Part shown: positions 32,035-40,678 of the stretch, piece by piece
Layout of the letters: every line of letters begins with the position of its first letter
Numbering within the stretch: the first letter of the stretch is position 1
Translations under genes and position numbers: made by a program
The notes under the pieces: generated by a model
Told to the model about the DNA's origin: nothing
The model's database searches: none
Seen by the model: the letters and a program-made list of their open reading frames with translations, nothing else
Assembly (NCBI GenBank): GCA_018902755.1
Contig: JAHIQI010000013.1
Span: forward strand, 1 to 60,286
Reading direction: 5' to 3'
Origin: Pseudomonadota bacterium
GTDB lineage: Bacteria; Desulfobacterota; Desulfarculia; Desulfarculales; Desulfarculaceae
Length of the DNA stretch: 60,286 nucleotides

Positions 32035-32658
32035 ATGGACAAGACCGACAAGCTGAACCTGTTTTATCTGCTGAGTTTCCTGGCCCTGCTGCTGTGGTCG
32101 GGGATCAGGCCCTACGACCGCTTCACCTGGTTTTTGGAGGTGCTCCCGGCGCTCATGGGCCTGGCCGCCCTGGCCCTAACCTACCGCCGCTTCCGCCTCA
32201 CCCGCCTGGTCTATCTGCTCATCTGGATCCACGCCATCATCCTGCTGGTCGGCGGGCACTACACCTACGCTCGCGTGCCCCTGTTCGACTGGCTGAGCCA
32301 GATCCTGGACCTGGGACGCAACAACTACGACAAGCTGGGGCACCTGGCCCAGGGCTTCATCCCGGCCATGGTGACCAGGGAGGTGCTGCTGCGCAACCGG
32401 GTGGTGACCCGGCGTGGCTGGCTGGCCTTTCTGGTGGTGTGCGTGTGCCTGGCGGTCAGCGCCTTTTACGAGCTCATAGAATGGTGGACCGCGGTGCTCA
32501 CCGGCACCGGGGCCGAGGACTTCCTGGGCACCCAGGGCTACGTGTGGGACACCCAGAGCGACATGGCCCTTTGCCTCTTAGGCTCCCTGCTGGCCCTGGC
32601 CTTCTTGTCGCGCCTGCACGACCGACAGCTGTCCGGTCTGCCTAGCGAGCAAGGCTGA
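32035..32658 (+). CDS. DUF2238 (YjdF-like) inner-membrane protein
   Basis: The 207-residue protein has five to six membrane helices and the DUF2238 hallmarks GGHYTYARVPLF, NNYDKLGHLAQGF, SAFYELIEWW and DFLGTQGYVWDTQSDM. The repeated Asp/His/Glu residues at membrane edges suggest metal or proton chemistry, but the function is unknown. The start at 32035 follows GAGGGG; an earlier TTG at 31984 is possible. Its last 17 bases overlap the convergent symporter gene. No operon partner. Confidence 0.8.
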   Translation: MDKTDKLNLFYLLSFLALLLWSGIRPYDRFTWFLEVLPALMGLAALALTYRRFRLTRLVYLLIWIHAIILLVGGHYTYARVPLFDWLSQILDLGRNNYDKLGHLAQGFIPAMVTREVLLRNRVVTRRGWLAFLVVCVCLAVSAFYELIEWWTAVLTGTGAEDFLGTQGYVWDTQSDMALCLLGSLLALAFLSRLHDRQLSGLPSEQG

Positions 32659-34015
32659 ATCTCAGGCCGATAAAGAACACCAGGGCGTTGCAGCCCACCC
32701 CCACGATGAGCCCGTCCACTCCGCCGGGCCCGCCCAGGCCCACGTTCCAAAACACGGTGGCGCCCAGACCGGCCGCCGCCGAGGCCAGGAAAAGGCCGCT
32801 GCTGGCCTTGGTGCCGAAAAAAGCGGCCACCAGGGGCGGCAGGATAACCGGAGCCCAGAAGTTGTAGGCGTAGAGCAGGATATCCAGCACGCTCTTGATA
32901 CTGATGGCAAAGATGATGGCCAGGATGCCGGTGATCAGGTTGGCCGCCTTGGCCAGGGTGAGTTGGGCCCGCCCGCTCAAAGGCTTGCGCATGGCCGGCA
33001 GCACCACGTCGCTGGTCAGGCACACCGCCGCGCCGTTCAGGAAAGAGTCGGCCGAGGACATGACCACCGCGATGATGCCTGCCACCACTAGGCCCCGCAG
33101 GCCGATGGGCAAGGCCTGCTGCACCAGGTAGGGCATGGCCAGGTTGGGGTCCAGATTGGGCGCCAGGGCAAGGGCCACCAGGCCGATACCCCCAGAGATG
33201 GCGAAGAAAGGCACCGAGAACAGGCCGCTCCACAGGGTGCCCCGGACGGTGTGCCCGGCGCTGCGGCCGATCATCAGGCGCTGCACGTAGGGCGGCACCA
33301 GGGTCTCACCCAGCAGGAAGGTGAGGAACAGGGAGATGAAGGCCAGGGGCCCCATGTTGCCGAACAGGGTGAGGTGGTTGGACGGCACCGCATCGGCCAC
33401 CGCCCGCCAGCCACCGGCCAGGTCCAAGCCCAGGATAAGGGTCAGGGGGATGCCCACCCCCAGCACGATGAATTGCAGGATGTCGGTGAACACCACCGCG
33501 CGCATGCCGCCCACCGTGGAATAAGCGATGGCGATGCTGCACCCAATGAGGATGCCCACCAGGTAGTCCACCCCCAGGAACAGGTTGAACACGTAACCCA
33601 TGGCCCCCACTTGGGCCCCCATGATCCCGGCGCAGAGCATGACCCCGAACACCCCGGTGACCATTCGCCCGGCCTTGCCGTAGGCCTCGCCCATGATGCC
33701 GCCCACGCTGATGGCCTCGGGGAAGCGTTTCATACGCGGCGCGATCACCGTGGCCACCAGGATCTCTTTGAGGCTGAAGCCCCACAGGGCGAAGATGTTG
33801 ACCACGCCCACCAGGAACACCTTCTCGGCGTTGCCCATGGTGAAGCCGCCGCCGATGAACGAGGCGGACAGGGTGGCGAAGATAACCCACGCGCCGAACT
33901 GCCGTCCGGCCACGGAGAAATGCTCCAGCTTGGTCACCCCCCGGCCGGCCCACAGGCCCACCACCAACACGGCCAGCAGGCTGGCCCCCAGGATCATATG
34001 GTCAATCAGAGTCAT
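32642..34015 (-). CDS. sodium:solute symporter (SSS family)
   Basis: The 457-residue protein has thirteen predicted membrane segments and the SSS fold. SASFIGGGFTMGNAEKVF near residue 50 and IAYSTVGGMRAVVFTDILQF near 165 are the typical helices TM2 and TM5, and VVMSSADSFLNGAA is the sodium-site segment. It imports an organic solute with Na+. It lies alone between the TRAP-1 regulator region and a glyoxalase-fold gene. Substrate is not predictable. Confidence 0.9.
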   Translation of the reverse strand: MTLIDHMILGASLLAVLVVGLWAGRGVTKLEHFSVAGRQFGAWVIFATLSASFIGGGFTMGNAEKVFLVGVVNIFALWGFSLKEILVATVIAPRMKRFPEAISVGGIMGEAYGKAGRMVTGVFGVMLCAGIMGAQVGAMGYVFNLFLGVDYLVGILIGCSIAIAYSTVGGMRAVVFTDILQFIVLGVGIPLTLILGLDLAGGWRAVADAVPSNHLTLFGNMGPLAFISLFLTFLLGETLVPPYVQRLMIGRSAGHTVRGTLWSGLFSVPFFAISGGIGLVALALAPNLDPNLAMPYLVQQALPIGLRGLVVAGIIAVVMSSADSFLNGAAVCLTSDVVLPAMRKPLSGRAQLTLAKAANLITGILAIIFAISIKSVLDILLYAYNFWAPVILPPLVAAFFGTKASSGLFLASAAAGLGATVFWNVGLGGPGGVDGLIVGVGCNALVFFIGLRFSLAR

Positions 34016-34200
34016 GTAGCACCACTATGTTAGAGTTGCGCGCGTGGCAGCCCCGCGCCCGTGTAGGAAGGCATTTCCGACCGGTAGCCGAGGGAAGCAT
34101 CCAAGCGGACGCAAAACTTACATTCGTGGGCCCGTTCATGCAACCCGCCCGGAACCGACGCGGGCCGGATGTCAAGACGGGTAATGGCGCTCAGCCGGGC

Positions 34201-34593
34201 TCAGGCTATCTGGACGAACTCCACCACGTTGCCGTCCGGGTCGTGCACCATGGCGATGGTCACCCCGGGGCGGATCTCCACCATCTCCCGCTCAAAAAAC
34301 ACCCCCATGGCGGCCAGCTTTTGGCAGACCTCCTCCAGGTTGGTGACGACGAAAGTGACGTAGCGCAATCCCAGGCTGGCCATCAGGCCCTTGGGTCCGG
34401 CGGGAACCGGATTTGCCGGGTCGATCAGCTTGAAATCGCTGGTGCCGTAGCGGAGCCGGTGAAGGGTCCCAAATCCCACGGCATTGCTGCCCACGTAGCT
34501 CAGGCCCAGGGTGTCACGGTAAAAAGCCAGGCTGGCTTCTATGTCGCTTACCACCACTCCCAAATCAAGGCTGTCCTTGGCTGGCTTCAACAT
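34201..34593 (-). CDS. glyoxalase-fold (VOC) protein
   Basis: The 130-residue protein is one full VOC unit. Candidate metal ligands are in SLDLGVVVSD, LHRLRYGT and the C-terminal Glu of GNVVEFVQI. It begins with LGVVVSDIEASLAFYRDTLG, typical of lactoylglutathione lyase and epimerase relatives. It is probably the last gene of the second TRAP operon, 196 bases after the thioesterase gene. The reaction is not assigned; CoA-ester epimerisation or methylglyoxal chemistry are both possible. AGGAGAGC precedes the ATG. Confidence 0.8.
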   Translation of the reverse strand: MLKPAKDSLDLGVVVSDIEASLAFYRDTLGLSYVGSNAVGFGTLHRLRYGTSDFKLIDPANPVPAGPKGLMASLGLRYVTFVVTNLEEVCQKLAAMGVFFEREMVEIRPGVTIAMVHDPDGNVVEFVQIA

Positions 34594-34789
34594 CGACGGC
34601 TCTCCTTTGCGTGAAATTCAAGTGCGGCCGAACCAGGGGCCCGACCGTGGGTTGAGGGCCTAATCATAACCCAAAACCGGCCCGCCACGGCCAGGGAATA
34701 TCCCGCCGGGGCCGATAAATCGGCCGCAACATTGCCGCAACATTAGTGTTCCGTGAGTTGGAAAAGCGGGTGGTTATCGAGGCTTGCGC

Positions 34790-35212
34790 TCAGTCGGCGG
34801 CCTGTTCCAGGGCCTGGTACACGTCGGCCGGGATGTCGCGGGCGCGGAAGCGCTCCGGGTCGCTGACGTCCAGGCAGATGCGCTTTTCCCGGCCCTTGAC
34901 CATCACCTCGCCAGAGGCTACGTCGATGATCAGGTTGTCCAGGGTCACCGTCTTGGGGGCCAGCGCGGAGACGCTGGTGTCGATGCGTATGCGCTGGTGG
35001 TAGCGGCCGGAGGAGAGATACTCCGAGGAGGTGCCCACCAGGCCCAAGCAGATATTGCGCTCCTGCCACAGGCGGCCCAGGTTGAAGCCCAGGGCCTCAA
35101 AGAACAAGTGGCCCGAGGCGTCGATCCATTCGTAGAAGCGGGGGTAGAACACGATGCCCAGGGAGTCCAGGTCCCCCCACATTATTTGGCGCTCCACGCT
35201 GTTGACCAACAT
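34790..35212 (-). CDS. acyl-CoA thioesterase, 4-hydroxybenzoyl-CoA thioesterase family
   Basis: The 140-residue hot-dog protein has the DxxGIVFYPRFYEWID signature. The catalytic Asp is Asp16 (GDLDSLGIV), matching Asp17 of the Pseudomonas 4-hydroxybenzoyl-CoA thioesterase. It hydrolyses an acyl- or aroyl-CoA in the cytoplasm. It lies 49 bases downstream of a CoA ligase in the second TRAP operon, so the pair could control CoA ester levels of the imported acid. A tandem GCCGCAACATT lies downstream of the gene (34727-34744). Confidence 0.88.
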   Translation of the reverse strand: MLVNSVERQIMWGDLDSLGIVFYPRFYEWIDASGHLFFEALGFNLGRLWQERNICLGLVGTSSEYLSSGRYHQRIRIDTSVSALAPKTVTLDNLIIDVASGEVMVKGREKRICLDVSDPERFRARDIPADVYQALEQAAD

Positions 35213-35261
35213 TCATCCACTCCCAGGCTGCCTCCGGCCCACCCCGGCCGAAGCGGTCGGC

Positions 35262-36809
35262 CTAGTTGGGCTGGAGGAATTTGTCGCGCACCACTCTTTT
35301 TAACAGCTTACCGGTGGGGCTTTTGGGAAGCGAGTCCCAAAATTCCACGGTCTTGGGCTTTTTGTAGGAGGCCAGGTTTTTCTTGCAGTGCTCGATTATC
35401 TCCTGGGCCTCCACCTTGACCCCGTTCTTAAGCACCACGATGGCCTTGACCGATTCACCCCAGTGGGGATCGGGCACCCCGATGACCATGGCCTCGCGCA
35501 CCTGGGGATGCTGGTAGAGCACCTCCTCGATCTCCCGGGGATAAATGTTCTTGCCGCCGCTGATGATCATGTCGCCCTTGCGATCCACGATGAAGATGAA
35601 TCCCTCCTCGTCGCGGCGGGCGAAGTCGCCGGTGTGCAGCCACCCTTCCTTCATGGTGGCCCCGCTCTCCTCGGGCAGCGCCCAATAGCCTCCCGCCGTG
35701 GACTCGCTGCGCACCACCAGCTCCCCCACCTGGCCGGGGGCCACTTCCTTGCCGGTCTCGTCCACCACCATGGCCTCGTACATGAGCACCGGCCGCCCGC
35801 AGGATGCCAGGCGCTCCACCTCCTTGGGCGCGCCCTCCAGGATGTGGTCCTCGGGCCGCAGGATGGTGGTCATGGGGCCGGTCTCGGTCTGGCCGTAGAA
35901 CTGCATGAAGCCGCACTTGAAGCGGCCCATGGCTTTCTTGAGCAGCTCCACCGGCATGGGCGCGGCGGCGTAGAGGATAAGGCGCAACGCGCTGAGGTCG
36001 TAGGTCTCGATGTCCTTGTTCTCCAGCATGCTGGAGATCATGGTGGGCACGAACTGGCAGATGGTGATGCGGTGCTTGGACAATAGGTCCAAAACCTGGG
36101 CCGGGTCGAAGCTGCCCTCCCGGCGCAGCACAAAGGTGTTGCCCAGCATCAGGTGGCAGAAACGGTCCTCAAAGGTGACATGGTAGAAGGGGAACAGGAG
36201 CAGCACCCGGTCGTCCGGGCGCACCCCCACCTCAATGGCCGCGCTCATGGCGTTGAGGCAGTTGTGGTGGTGGGTCCTGAGGGCGCCCTTGGGCCTGCCG
36301 GTGGTGCCGGAGGTAAGGAAAATGCTCATCAGGTCCTCGCCCCTGATCTCCACCCGGGGCTCGGCCTCGCTGCCGTTGTCCATGAGGGCCTCGTACTCCA
36401 GGTGCCCCGGCGCGGGCTCCCCACCCAGGCACACGGCGCTCTCCAGGGAGGGATGGCGGTCCATCACCTCCAGGACCAGCTCCTGAAAGTCCTTGTGGTA
36501 GACGATGAAGCGGGGCTTCATGTAGGCCATGATCTGGTTCAGCTCGCCCAGGCGCAGCAGGTTGTTTATGGGCACCAGCACCCCGCCGGACTTGCACAGG
36601 GCCAGGTAGATCTCGAAAAACTCGATGCAGTTGTTGGTGAGCACCGCCACCCGGTCGCCCTTGACCAGCCCCCGGCCCATGAAGGCGTTGGCCAGCCGGT
36701 TCACCCGGCGGTTCAGCTCGCCGTAGGTCAGGGAGGCCTCCCCCATTATCAACGCGGGCTTGTCGGGCACCCGGCCCGCGGTCCTGCGCAGCATGTCTCC
36801 CATGTTCAT
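35262..36809 (-). CDS. acyl-CoA synthetase (AMP-forming) of the second TRAP operon
   Basis: The 515-residue ANL enzyme has the P-loop IFLTSGTTGRPKGA, QFYGQTETGP, HTGDFARRDEEGF with DRKGDMI, and the terminal KSPTGKLLKR lysine. The closest pattern is that of ligases for aromatic or short-chain acids, but this cannot be fixed by sight. It starts 42 bases after dctM. The operon order (dctPQM, ligase, thioesterase) argues that it activates the imported acid. Confidence 0.92.
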   Translation of the reverse strand: MNMGDMLRRTAGRVPDKPALIMGEASLTYGELNRRVNRLANAFMGRGLVKGDRVAVLTNNCIEFFEIYLALCKSGGVLVPINNLLRLGELNQIMAYMKPRFIVYHKDFQELVLEVMDRHPSLESAVCLGGEPAPGHLEYEALMDNGSEAEPRVEIRGEDLMSIFLTSGTTGRPKGALRTHHHNCLNAMSAAIEVGVRPDDRVLLLFPFYHVTFEDRFCHLMLGNTFVLRREGSFDPAQVLDLLSKHRITICQFVPTMISSMLENKDIETYDLSALRLILYAAAPMPVELLKKAMGRFKCGFMQFYGQTETGPMTTILRPEDHILEGAPKEVERLASCGRPVLMYEAMVVDETGKEVAPGQVGELVVRSESTAGGYWALPEESGATMKEGWLHTGDFARRDEEGFIFIVDRKGDMIISGGKNIYPREIEEVLYQHPQVREAMVIGVPDPHWGESVKAIVVLKNGVKVEAQEIIEHCKKNLASYKKPKTVEFWDSLPKSPTGKLLKRVVRDKFLQPN

Positions 36810-36851
36810 GTGCTCTACTCCACTGAGGCGAGTTGATTAATCCGGGCCGGG

Positions 36852-38165
36852 TCAGTGCATGATGTGCTCCGGCAGCAGCAAGACGATCACCGGGAAGGCC
36901 ATCATCAGGGCGATGGCGATCATATCGATGACCACGAAGGGGACGGTGGAGCGGATGATCTCGCCCATGGAGATCTTTTCCGGGGCCACCCCCCGCATGA
37001 CGAACAACAGGAACCCGAAAGGCGGCGTCTTCATGGCCACCTCCAGGTTGACCAGCATGATGATCACGAACAGCACCTCGTTGATGCCCAGGGCCTTCAC
37101 CAGGGGCATGAAGATGGGCAGGGTGATCATCATGATGGATATCTGCTCCATGAAAGTGCCCAGCACCAGAAGCACCAGCTGCATGGCGATCATCAGGAAG
37201 ATGGAATGCAGGGGCAGGCCGGAAACGAACTCCACCAGGCCCGAGGTGGCCCCGGTGTAGGCCAACAACTGGCTGAAGGCCAAGGAGCCGGTGAGGATGG
37301 CGAACATCATCACCGCGATCTTTAGGGTGCCCACCACCGATTTTTTTAGGACCTCGTAGGTCAGGCGGCGATAAACCGCACAGAGGATCACCACCGACAT
37401 GGCCCCCATGGCCGCCGACTCGGTGGGCGTGGCCACCCCCAGGAAGATAAGCCCCACCACCACGAACACCACCCCGGACATGGGCAGCAGGTACTTGAAG
37501 GACACGGCCAGCTTTTTGCTGAGCGGTATGGGCTCGGGCTGGTAGCTGGGGGCGATCTCGGGGTTGAAATAGCAACGCCCCACGATGTAGAGCACGTAGA
37601 GCGCGGCCAACAGCAGGCCCGGCAAAAGCCCGCCCACCAGCACCTTGCCCACCGAGACCTGGGCGATGGAGGCCAGGATCACCGCCAAGGCGCTGGGGGG
37701 GATAATCATGGCCAGCCCGCCGCTCATGCACGAGCCGATGCTGATGGCCGGCTTGTAGCCCCGGCGCTCCATCTCCGGGATCATGATGGAGCCCAGCATG
37801 GCAGTGGTGCCCATGCTCGATCCGCTGAGGCAGGAGAACATGGTGCCCGCCCCCAGGGTAACCAGGCTGAGCCTGCCCGGCAGTCTGCCCAGCCAGGAGT
37901 CCACGATGTCGATGGCCTTGAGCGCCAGCTTGGAGTGCAGCAGCAGCTCGCCCATGAGCACGAACAGGGCCACGGGCAACAGGGAAAACATGGTCACCGA
38001 GCTGTAGATGCTGTCCACCAGCTGCTCCAGCCCGGACAGGCCGCCCCACAGACAGTAGGCCCCGATCAGGTTGATCACCAGGAAGCTGAACGCCACCGGC
38101 AGGCCGGTGGCCAGGATCGCCAAAGGTCCGCCCAAAATCAGGGCCAGGGTCCACCACCAGTCCAT
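36852..38165 (-). CDS. TRAP transporter large membrane subunit, DctM family (second copy)
   Basis: The 437-residue protein has a twelve-helix DctM fold, with MSGGLAMIIPPSALAVILASI (central re-entrant region) and GTFMEQISIMMITLPIFMP. It begins seven bases after dctQ. It differs clearly from the first DctM in the window, so the two TRAP systems are not a recent duplication. Confidence 0.93.
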   Translation of the reverse strand: MDWWWTLALILGGPLAILATGLPVAFSFLVINLIGAYCLWGGLSGLEQLVDSIYSSVTMFSLLPVALFVLMGELLLHSKLALKAIDIVDSWLGRLPGRLSLVTLGAGTMFSCLSGSSMGTTAMLGSIMIPEMERRGYKPAISIGSCMSGGLAMIIPPSALAVILASIAQVSVGKVLVGGLLPGLLLAALYVLYIVGRCYFNPEIAPSYQPEPIPLSKKLAVSFKYLLPMSGVVFVVVGLIFLGVATPTESAAMGAMSVVILCAVYRRLTYEVLKKSVVGTLKIAVMMFAILTGSLAFSQLLAYTGATSGLVEFVSGLPLHSIFLMIAMQLVLLVLGTFMEQISIMMITLPIFMPLVKALGINEVLFVIIMLVNLEVAMKTPPFGFLLFVMRGVAPEKISMGEIIRSTVPFVVIDMIAIALMMAFPVIVLLLPEHIMH

Positions 38166-38172
38166 ATCTACC

Positions 38173-38697
38173 TCAGGCCGCCTTGCTGGGAGTTTGTTCT
38201 TGGGTGATCTCTCGGTACTGTTGCCTGTGCTCCAAAACCTGCCGCCCGAATTGAATGGTCAGCATGAGGCTTCCATAGGGGATGACCCACAGCAGGGTCC
38301 ACTTGGGGATGCTCAGGGTCTTGATTTCGGGGTTGCCCCGGATGAAGGCGTCGATGGTGGACTGGCAGCCGATGATGAACAGGATGGCGCAGGCCAGCGT
38401 GCCCGCGATGGCGGTGATGAGCTTCAGGCGGGCGATGGAGCACTCGCTCAAATAGAAGTAGATCAGGTCCACCCGCACGTGGCCGTGCCTGCGCAAAAGC
38501 CAGGCCGCCCCCAGGAAGGTGACGTAGAGCAGCAGGTACTCGCAAACCTCCACCACCCAGCCCATGGGGCTCTGGAACCAGTAGCGCATGATCACATCCA
38601 CGCACACCGCCACCATCATGAAAAGGAATATGAGGCCCGCGGCCGCGGCTCCCGCCGTCACCATGCCGTCGAAAACCTTCATCGCCCGGTTGGCCAT
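38173..38697 (-). CDS. TRAP transporter small membrane subunit, DctQ family (second copy)
   Basis: The real start is the ATG at 38697, preceded by GGGAGGCG; the long upstream frame is not coding. The 174-residue product has four helices and the motif RYWFQSPMGWVVEVCEYLLL with RRHGHVRVDLIYF. It partners the DctM and DctP encoded on either side. Confidence 0.9.
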   Translation of the reverse strand: MANRAMKVFDGMVTAGAAAAGLIFLFMMVAVCVDVIMRYWFQSPMGWVVEVCEYLLLYVTFLGAAWLLRRHGHVRVDLIYFYLSECSIARLKLITAIAGTLACAILFIIGCQSTIDAFIRGNPEIKTLSIPKWTLLWVIPYGSLMLTIQFGRQVLEHRQQYREITQEQTPSKAA

Positions 38698-38762
38698 ACG
38701 CCTCCCTGATGGGCCGCTACGCGCCGAATAGCGCCGCCGCGTGGGCCGCGATGGAGGGCCCC

Positions 38763-38786
38763 GGCCCCGGATGGGGAGCCGGGGCC
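38763..38786 (-). other. intercistronic hairpin after the second dctP
   Basis: A perfect 8-bp stem GGCCCCGG/CCGGGGCC with an 8-base loop lies 6 bases past the dctP stop and before dctQ. There is no T-run. It occupies the same place as the hairpin of the first TRAP operon. Confidence 0.6.
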
Positions 38787-38792
38787 TGGTGG

Positions 38793-39809
38793 TTACTTCT
38801 TGGTGGTCAGCTTGCGCATCTCGGGAGCGTACTTGGGGGCCTGCTCGATGACGTACGCCCAGGTGACGTCGTTGGCCGTGTCCACGAACTTCTTGGCGTC
38901 GGCCGGCGGCAGCACCAGCTTCTGCATGCCCGCGGCGCTCATGATCTTCCAGTCGGTCTCCATGCGCACCAGGGAACGGGCCGTGTCGATACCCTCCATG
39001 ATCTCGGTGACGTCCTTGAGCACCTTCTGGAGGTCCTTGGGCAGCGAGTTGAACTTGTTCAGGTTGACGATGGTGGCGGGCTCGATCTGGAAAGCGCCGG
39101 GGATCACCATGTACTTGGTGACCTCGTGCCAGCCCAGGCCGGGAATGGCGTAGGCGGGCCACACGAAGCCGTCCACCACGCCGCGCTGCATGGCGGTGTA
39201 GATCTCCATGGGCGGGATGGTGATGGGCTTGGCCCCCAGGGCCTTCATCCAGGGCATGTACAGGGGGGCCACCCTGATCTTGAGGCCCTTGAGCCCGTCC
39301 ACGCCGGTGATCTTCTTGTTGAGGAACAGGCGGAAGGGCACCAGGGAGTTGAGCGAGCCCAGGTACTCGGCGTTGACCTTTTCCCGGAACACCTTAACCC
39401 ACAGGTCGAAGGCCCCGGTCTGGCGCTCCTGCCAGGCGGGAATCTGGGACAGGCCCCGGCACATGAAGATCGCGCCCAGAGGCTTGAAGAAGGAGAAGGG
39501 GTTGTAGAGCAGCATGTCCACCGAGCCCCGTCGCAGGGCCTCGGCCTGGTCAAAGGTCTTGACCACCTCGGGGCCGCCCAGCCAGTTGATCTTCAGGCGG
39601 CCGCCGGATTTTTCCTCCACCAGCTTGATGAACAGGGGCAGTCCCAAGTTGTGGGGGTGGTTTTTGGGGAAGGCCGAAATGGCCTTGATCGTGTAGACGT
39701 CCTTGGCCATTGCCGCGCCGGCGGGGGCCAGCAGGAACGCCGCCGCCAGCAGAGCCGCGATACAGAGCCGGAACAGTCCCCTCCACGGCCCAAGAATATT
39801 AGCCACCAT
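38793..39809 (-). CDS. TRAP transporter solute-binding protein, DctP family (second copy)
   Basis: The 338-residue product has a signal peptide (hydrophobic 12-33, likely cleavage after AAMA). The DctP fold follows, with LKIRVAPLYMPWMKALGA (ligand-binding Arg) and MQRGVVDGFVWPAYA. AAAGGAGGG precedes the ATG. It is first in its operon, with a promoter about 250 bases upstream. Its ligand site differs in sequence from that of the first DctP (VAPLYMPW rather than RAPGLDGP), so a different acid is likely. Confidence 0.93.
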   Translation of the reverse strand: MVANILGPWRGLFRLCIAALLAAAFLLAPAGAAMAKDVYTIKAISAFPKNHPHNLGLPLFIKLVEEKSGGRLKINWLGGPEVVKTFDQAEALRRGSVDMLLYNPFSFFKPLGAIFMCRGLSQIPAWQERQTGAFDLWVKVFREKVNAEYLGSLNSLVPFRLFLNKKITGVDGLKGLKIRVAPLYMPWMKALGAKPITIPPMEIYTAMQRGVVDGFVWPAYAIPGLGWHEVTKYMVIPGAFQIEPATIVNLNKFNSLPKDLQKVLKDVTEIMEGIDTARSLVRMETDWKIMSAAGMQKLVLPPADAKKFVDTANDVTWAYVIEQAPKYAPEMRKLTTKK

Positions 39810-40476
39810 CCGAACCCTCCTTTGCTTCGGTTTTTAAAGGGTGCGGCCGGACCGCCCCTAATAAACAACTGAAAGAAGAGGCCTTCAGGTTGTCTCAGCT
39901 CCGGTGGCCCAAACATGGTGGGACAGGGGCCCGATGGTTCGAATCAGTGTTGCGTTGTTCCGCCCATTTCTCGGTGATGATCGACTTGATGCTGCCGGTG
40001 ATTTTGCCACGGGCATGAAGCTGGCACAGATGCGACGCCTCATTAATTTATAGTTAATTATTTTATAGTTTAATCTTTTTGCCGCTGTCAAGTAGTTTTC
40101 TATAATCAACAGGTTCCATATTTTGCCCTTGGGGATAACTGTTTCTATAAACGCTAAAAACAAGGCTTTGCCGGGAGGGCAGGCAAACTTGCCCTCCGGT
40201 GGGTGTCGGGACAGGGCCGGGGACAAAATATTGCCCCATATTAGTCACTTAGCGCGGCCCGGGCCGATGGCTTGATTTATTTTGTCATAATTTCAATGTG
40301 TTGCAATTATTTTATATTTCAAAGCGTAGCCAGCCGAACCCATTACAGGAAACAACTGTATAGATTTATTATTAACTGCTTGGTTATTGGGCGACACGGG
40401 GCGGGACCTGGATGCGTATTTCAGATTTAAAATAAGTATCTTATATAGATAAAGGACGCCCGGCGGCCCCAAGGTG
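39810..40476. other. 667-bp intergenic region, AT-rich
   Basis: It holds the leader and promoter of the second TRAP operon at its left side (to 40091). The remainder (40092-40476) is an AT-rich stretch with no convincing gene. Open frames such as 39885-40226 lack Shine-Dalgarno and family features. Confidence 0.5.
40047..40091 (-). promoter_or_regulatory. promoter of the second TRAP operon with direct repeats
   Basis: On the minus strand TTGACA (40091-40086) is followed after 18 bases by TATAAA (40067-40062). The 9-bp direct repeat TTTATAGTT (plus strand, 40047-40055 and 40062-40070) covers the -10 and start site and is a candidate regulator site. No regulator gene is adjacent. Confidence 0.6.
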
Positions 40477-40599
40477 TCAGCCCAACCGCACTACCTTCAC
40501 CCGCTTGCCCAGCCAGCGGAGCGGCAGGTATATGCGCCCCAGTTTGCGGCTGCCGCGGCTCACCCTCTTTTGGCGCATCTGAACGCCGTAAAGCTCCAT
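40477..40599 (-). CDS. 40-residue DUF2080-like basic protein
   Basis: This short frame encodes a basic peptide with the core GRIYLPLRWLGKRVKVVRLG. It matches the shape of DUF2080 proteins (G-x-V/I-Y-L-P-x2-W-x-G-K-x-V-K-V), small swapped-hairpin-like proteins first named from archaeal transposase neighbourhoods. AGGGCAGCAAG precedes the ATG at 40599. No transposase is nearby. It lies 79 bases downstream of an acyl-CoA dehydrogenase gene on the same strand. An upstream in-frame extension without an ATG exists. The family match is by eye only; a DNA- or RNA-binding role is conceivable. Confidence 0.5.
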   Translation of the reverse strand: MELYGVQMRQKRVSRGSRKLGRIYLPLRWLGKRVKVVRLG

Positions 40600-40678
40600 C
40601 TTGCTGCCCTGGGCCGCTTCCCGTTCCGCCCCCGCCCCGAGATGCCTCCCTGTTGCGCGCCCATCCTCGAACCACCCC

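Noticed and set aside
38173..39162. Extended N-terminus of the second DctQ frame
   Set aside because: The additional 155 residues are antisense-like, overlap dctP in another frame and carry no DctQ features; GGGAGG precedes the ATG at 38697.
39885..40226. 113-codon frame upstream of the second TRAP operon
   Set aside because: It overlaps the promoter, lacks a ribosome site and has no recognisable protein pattern.
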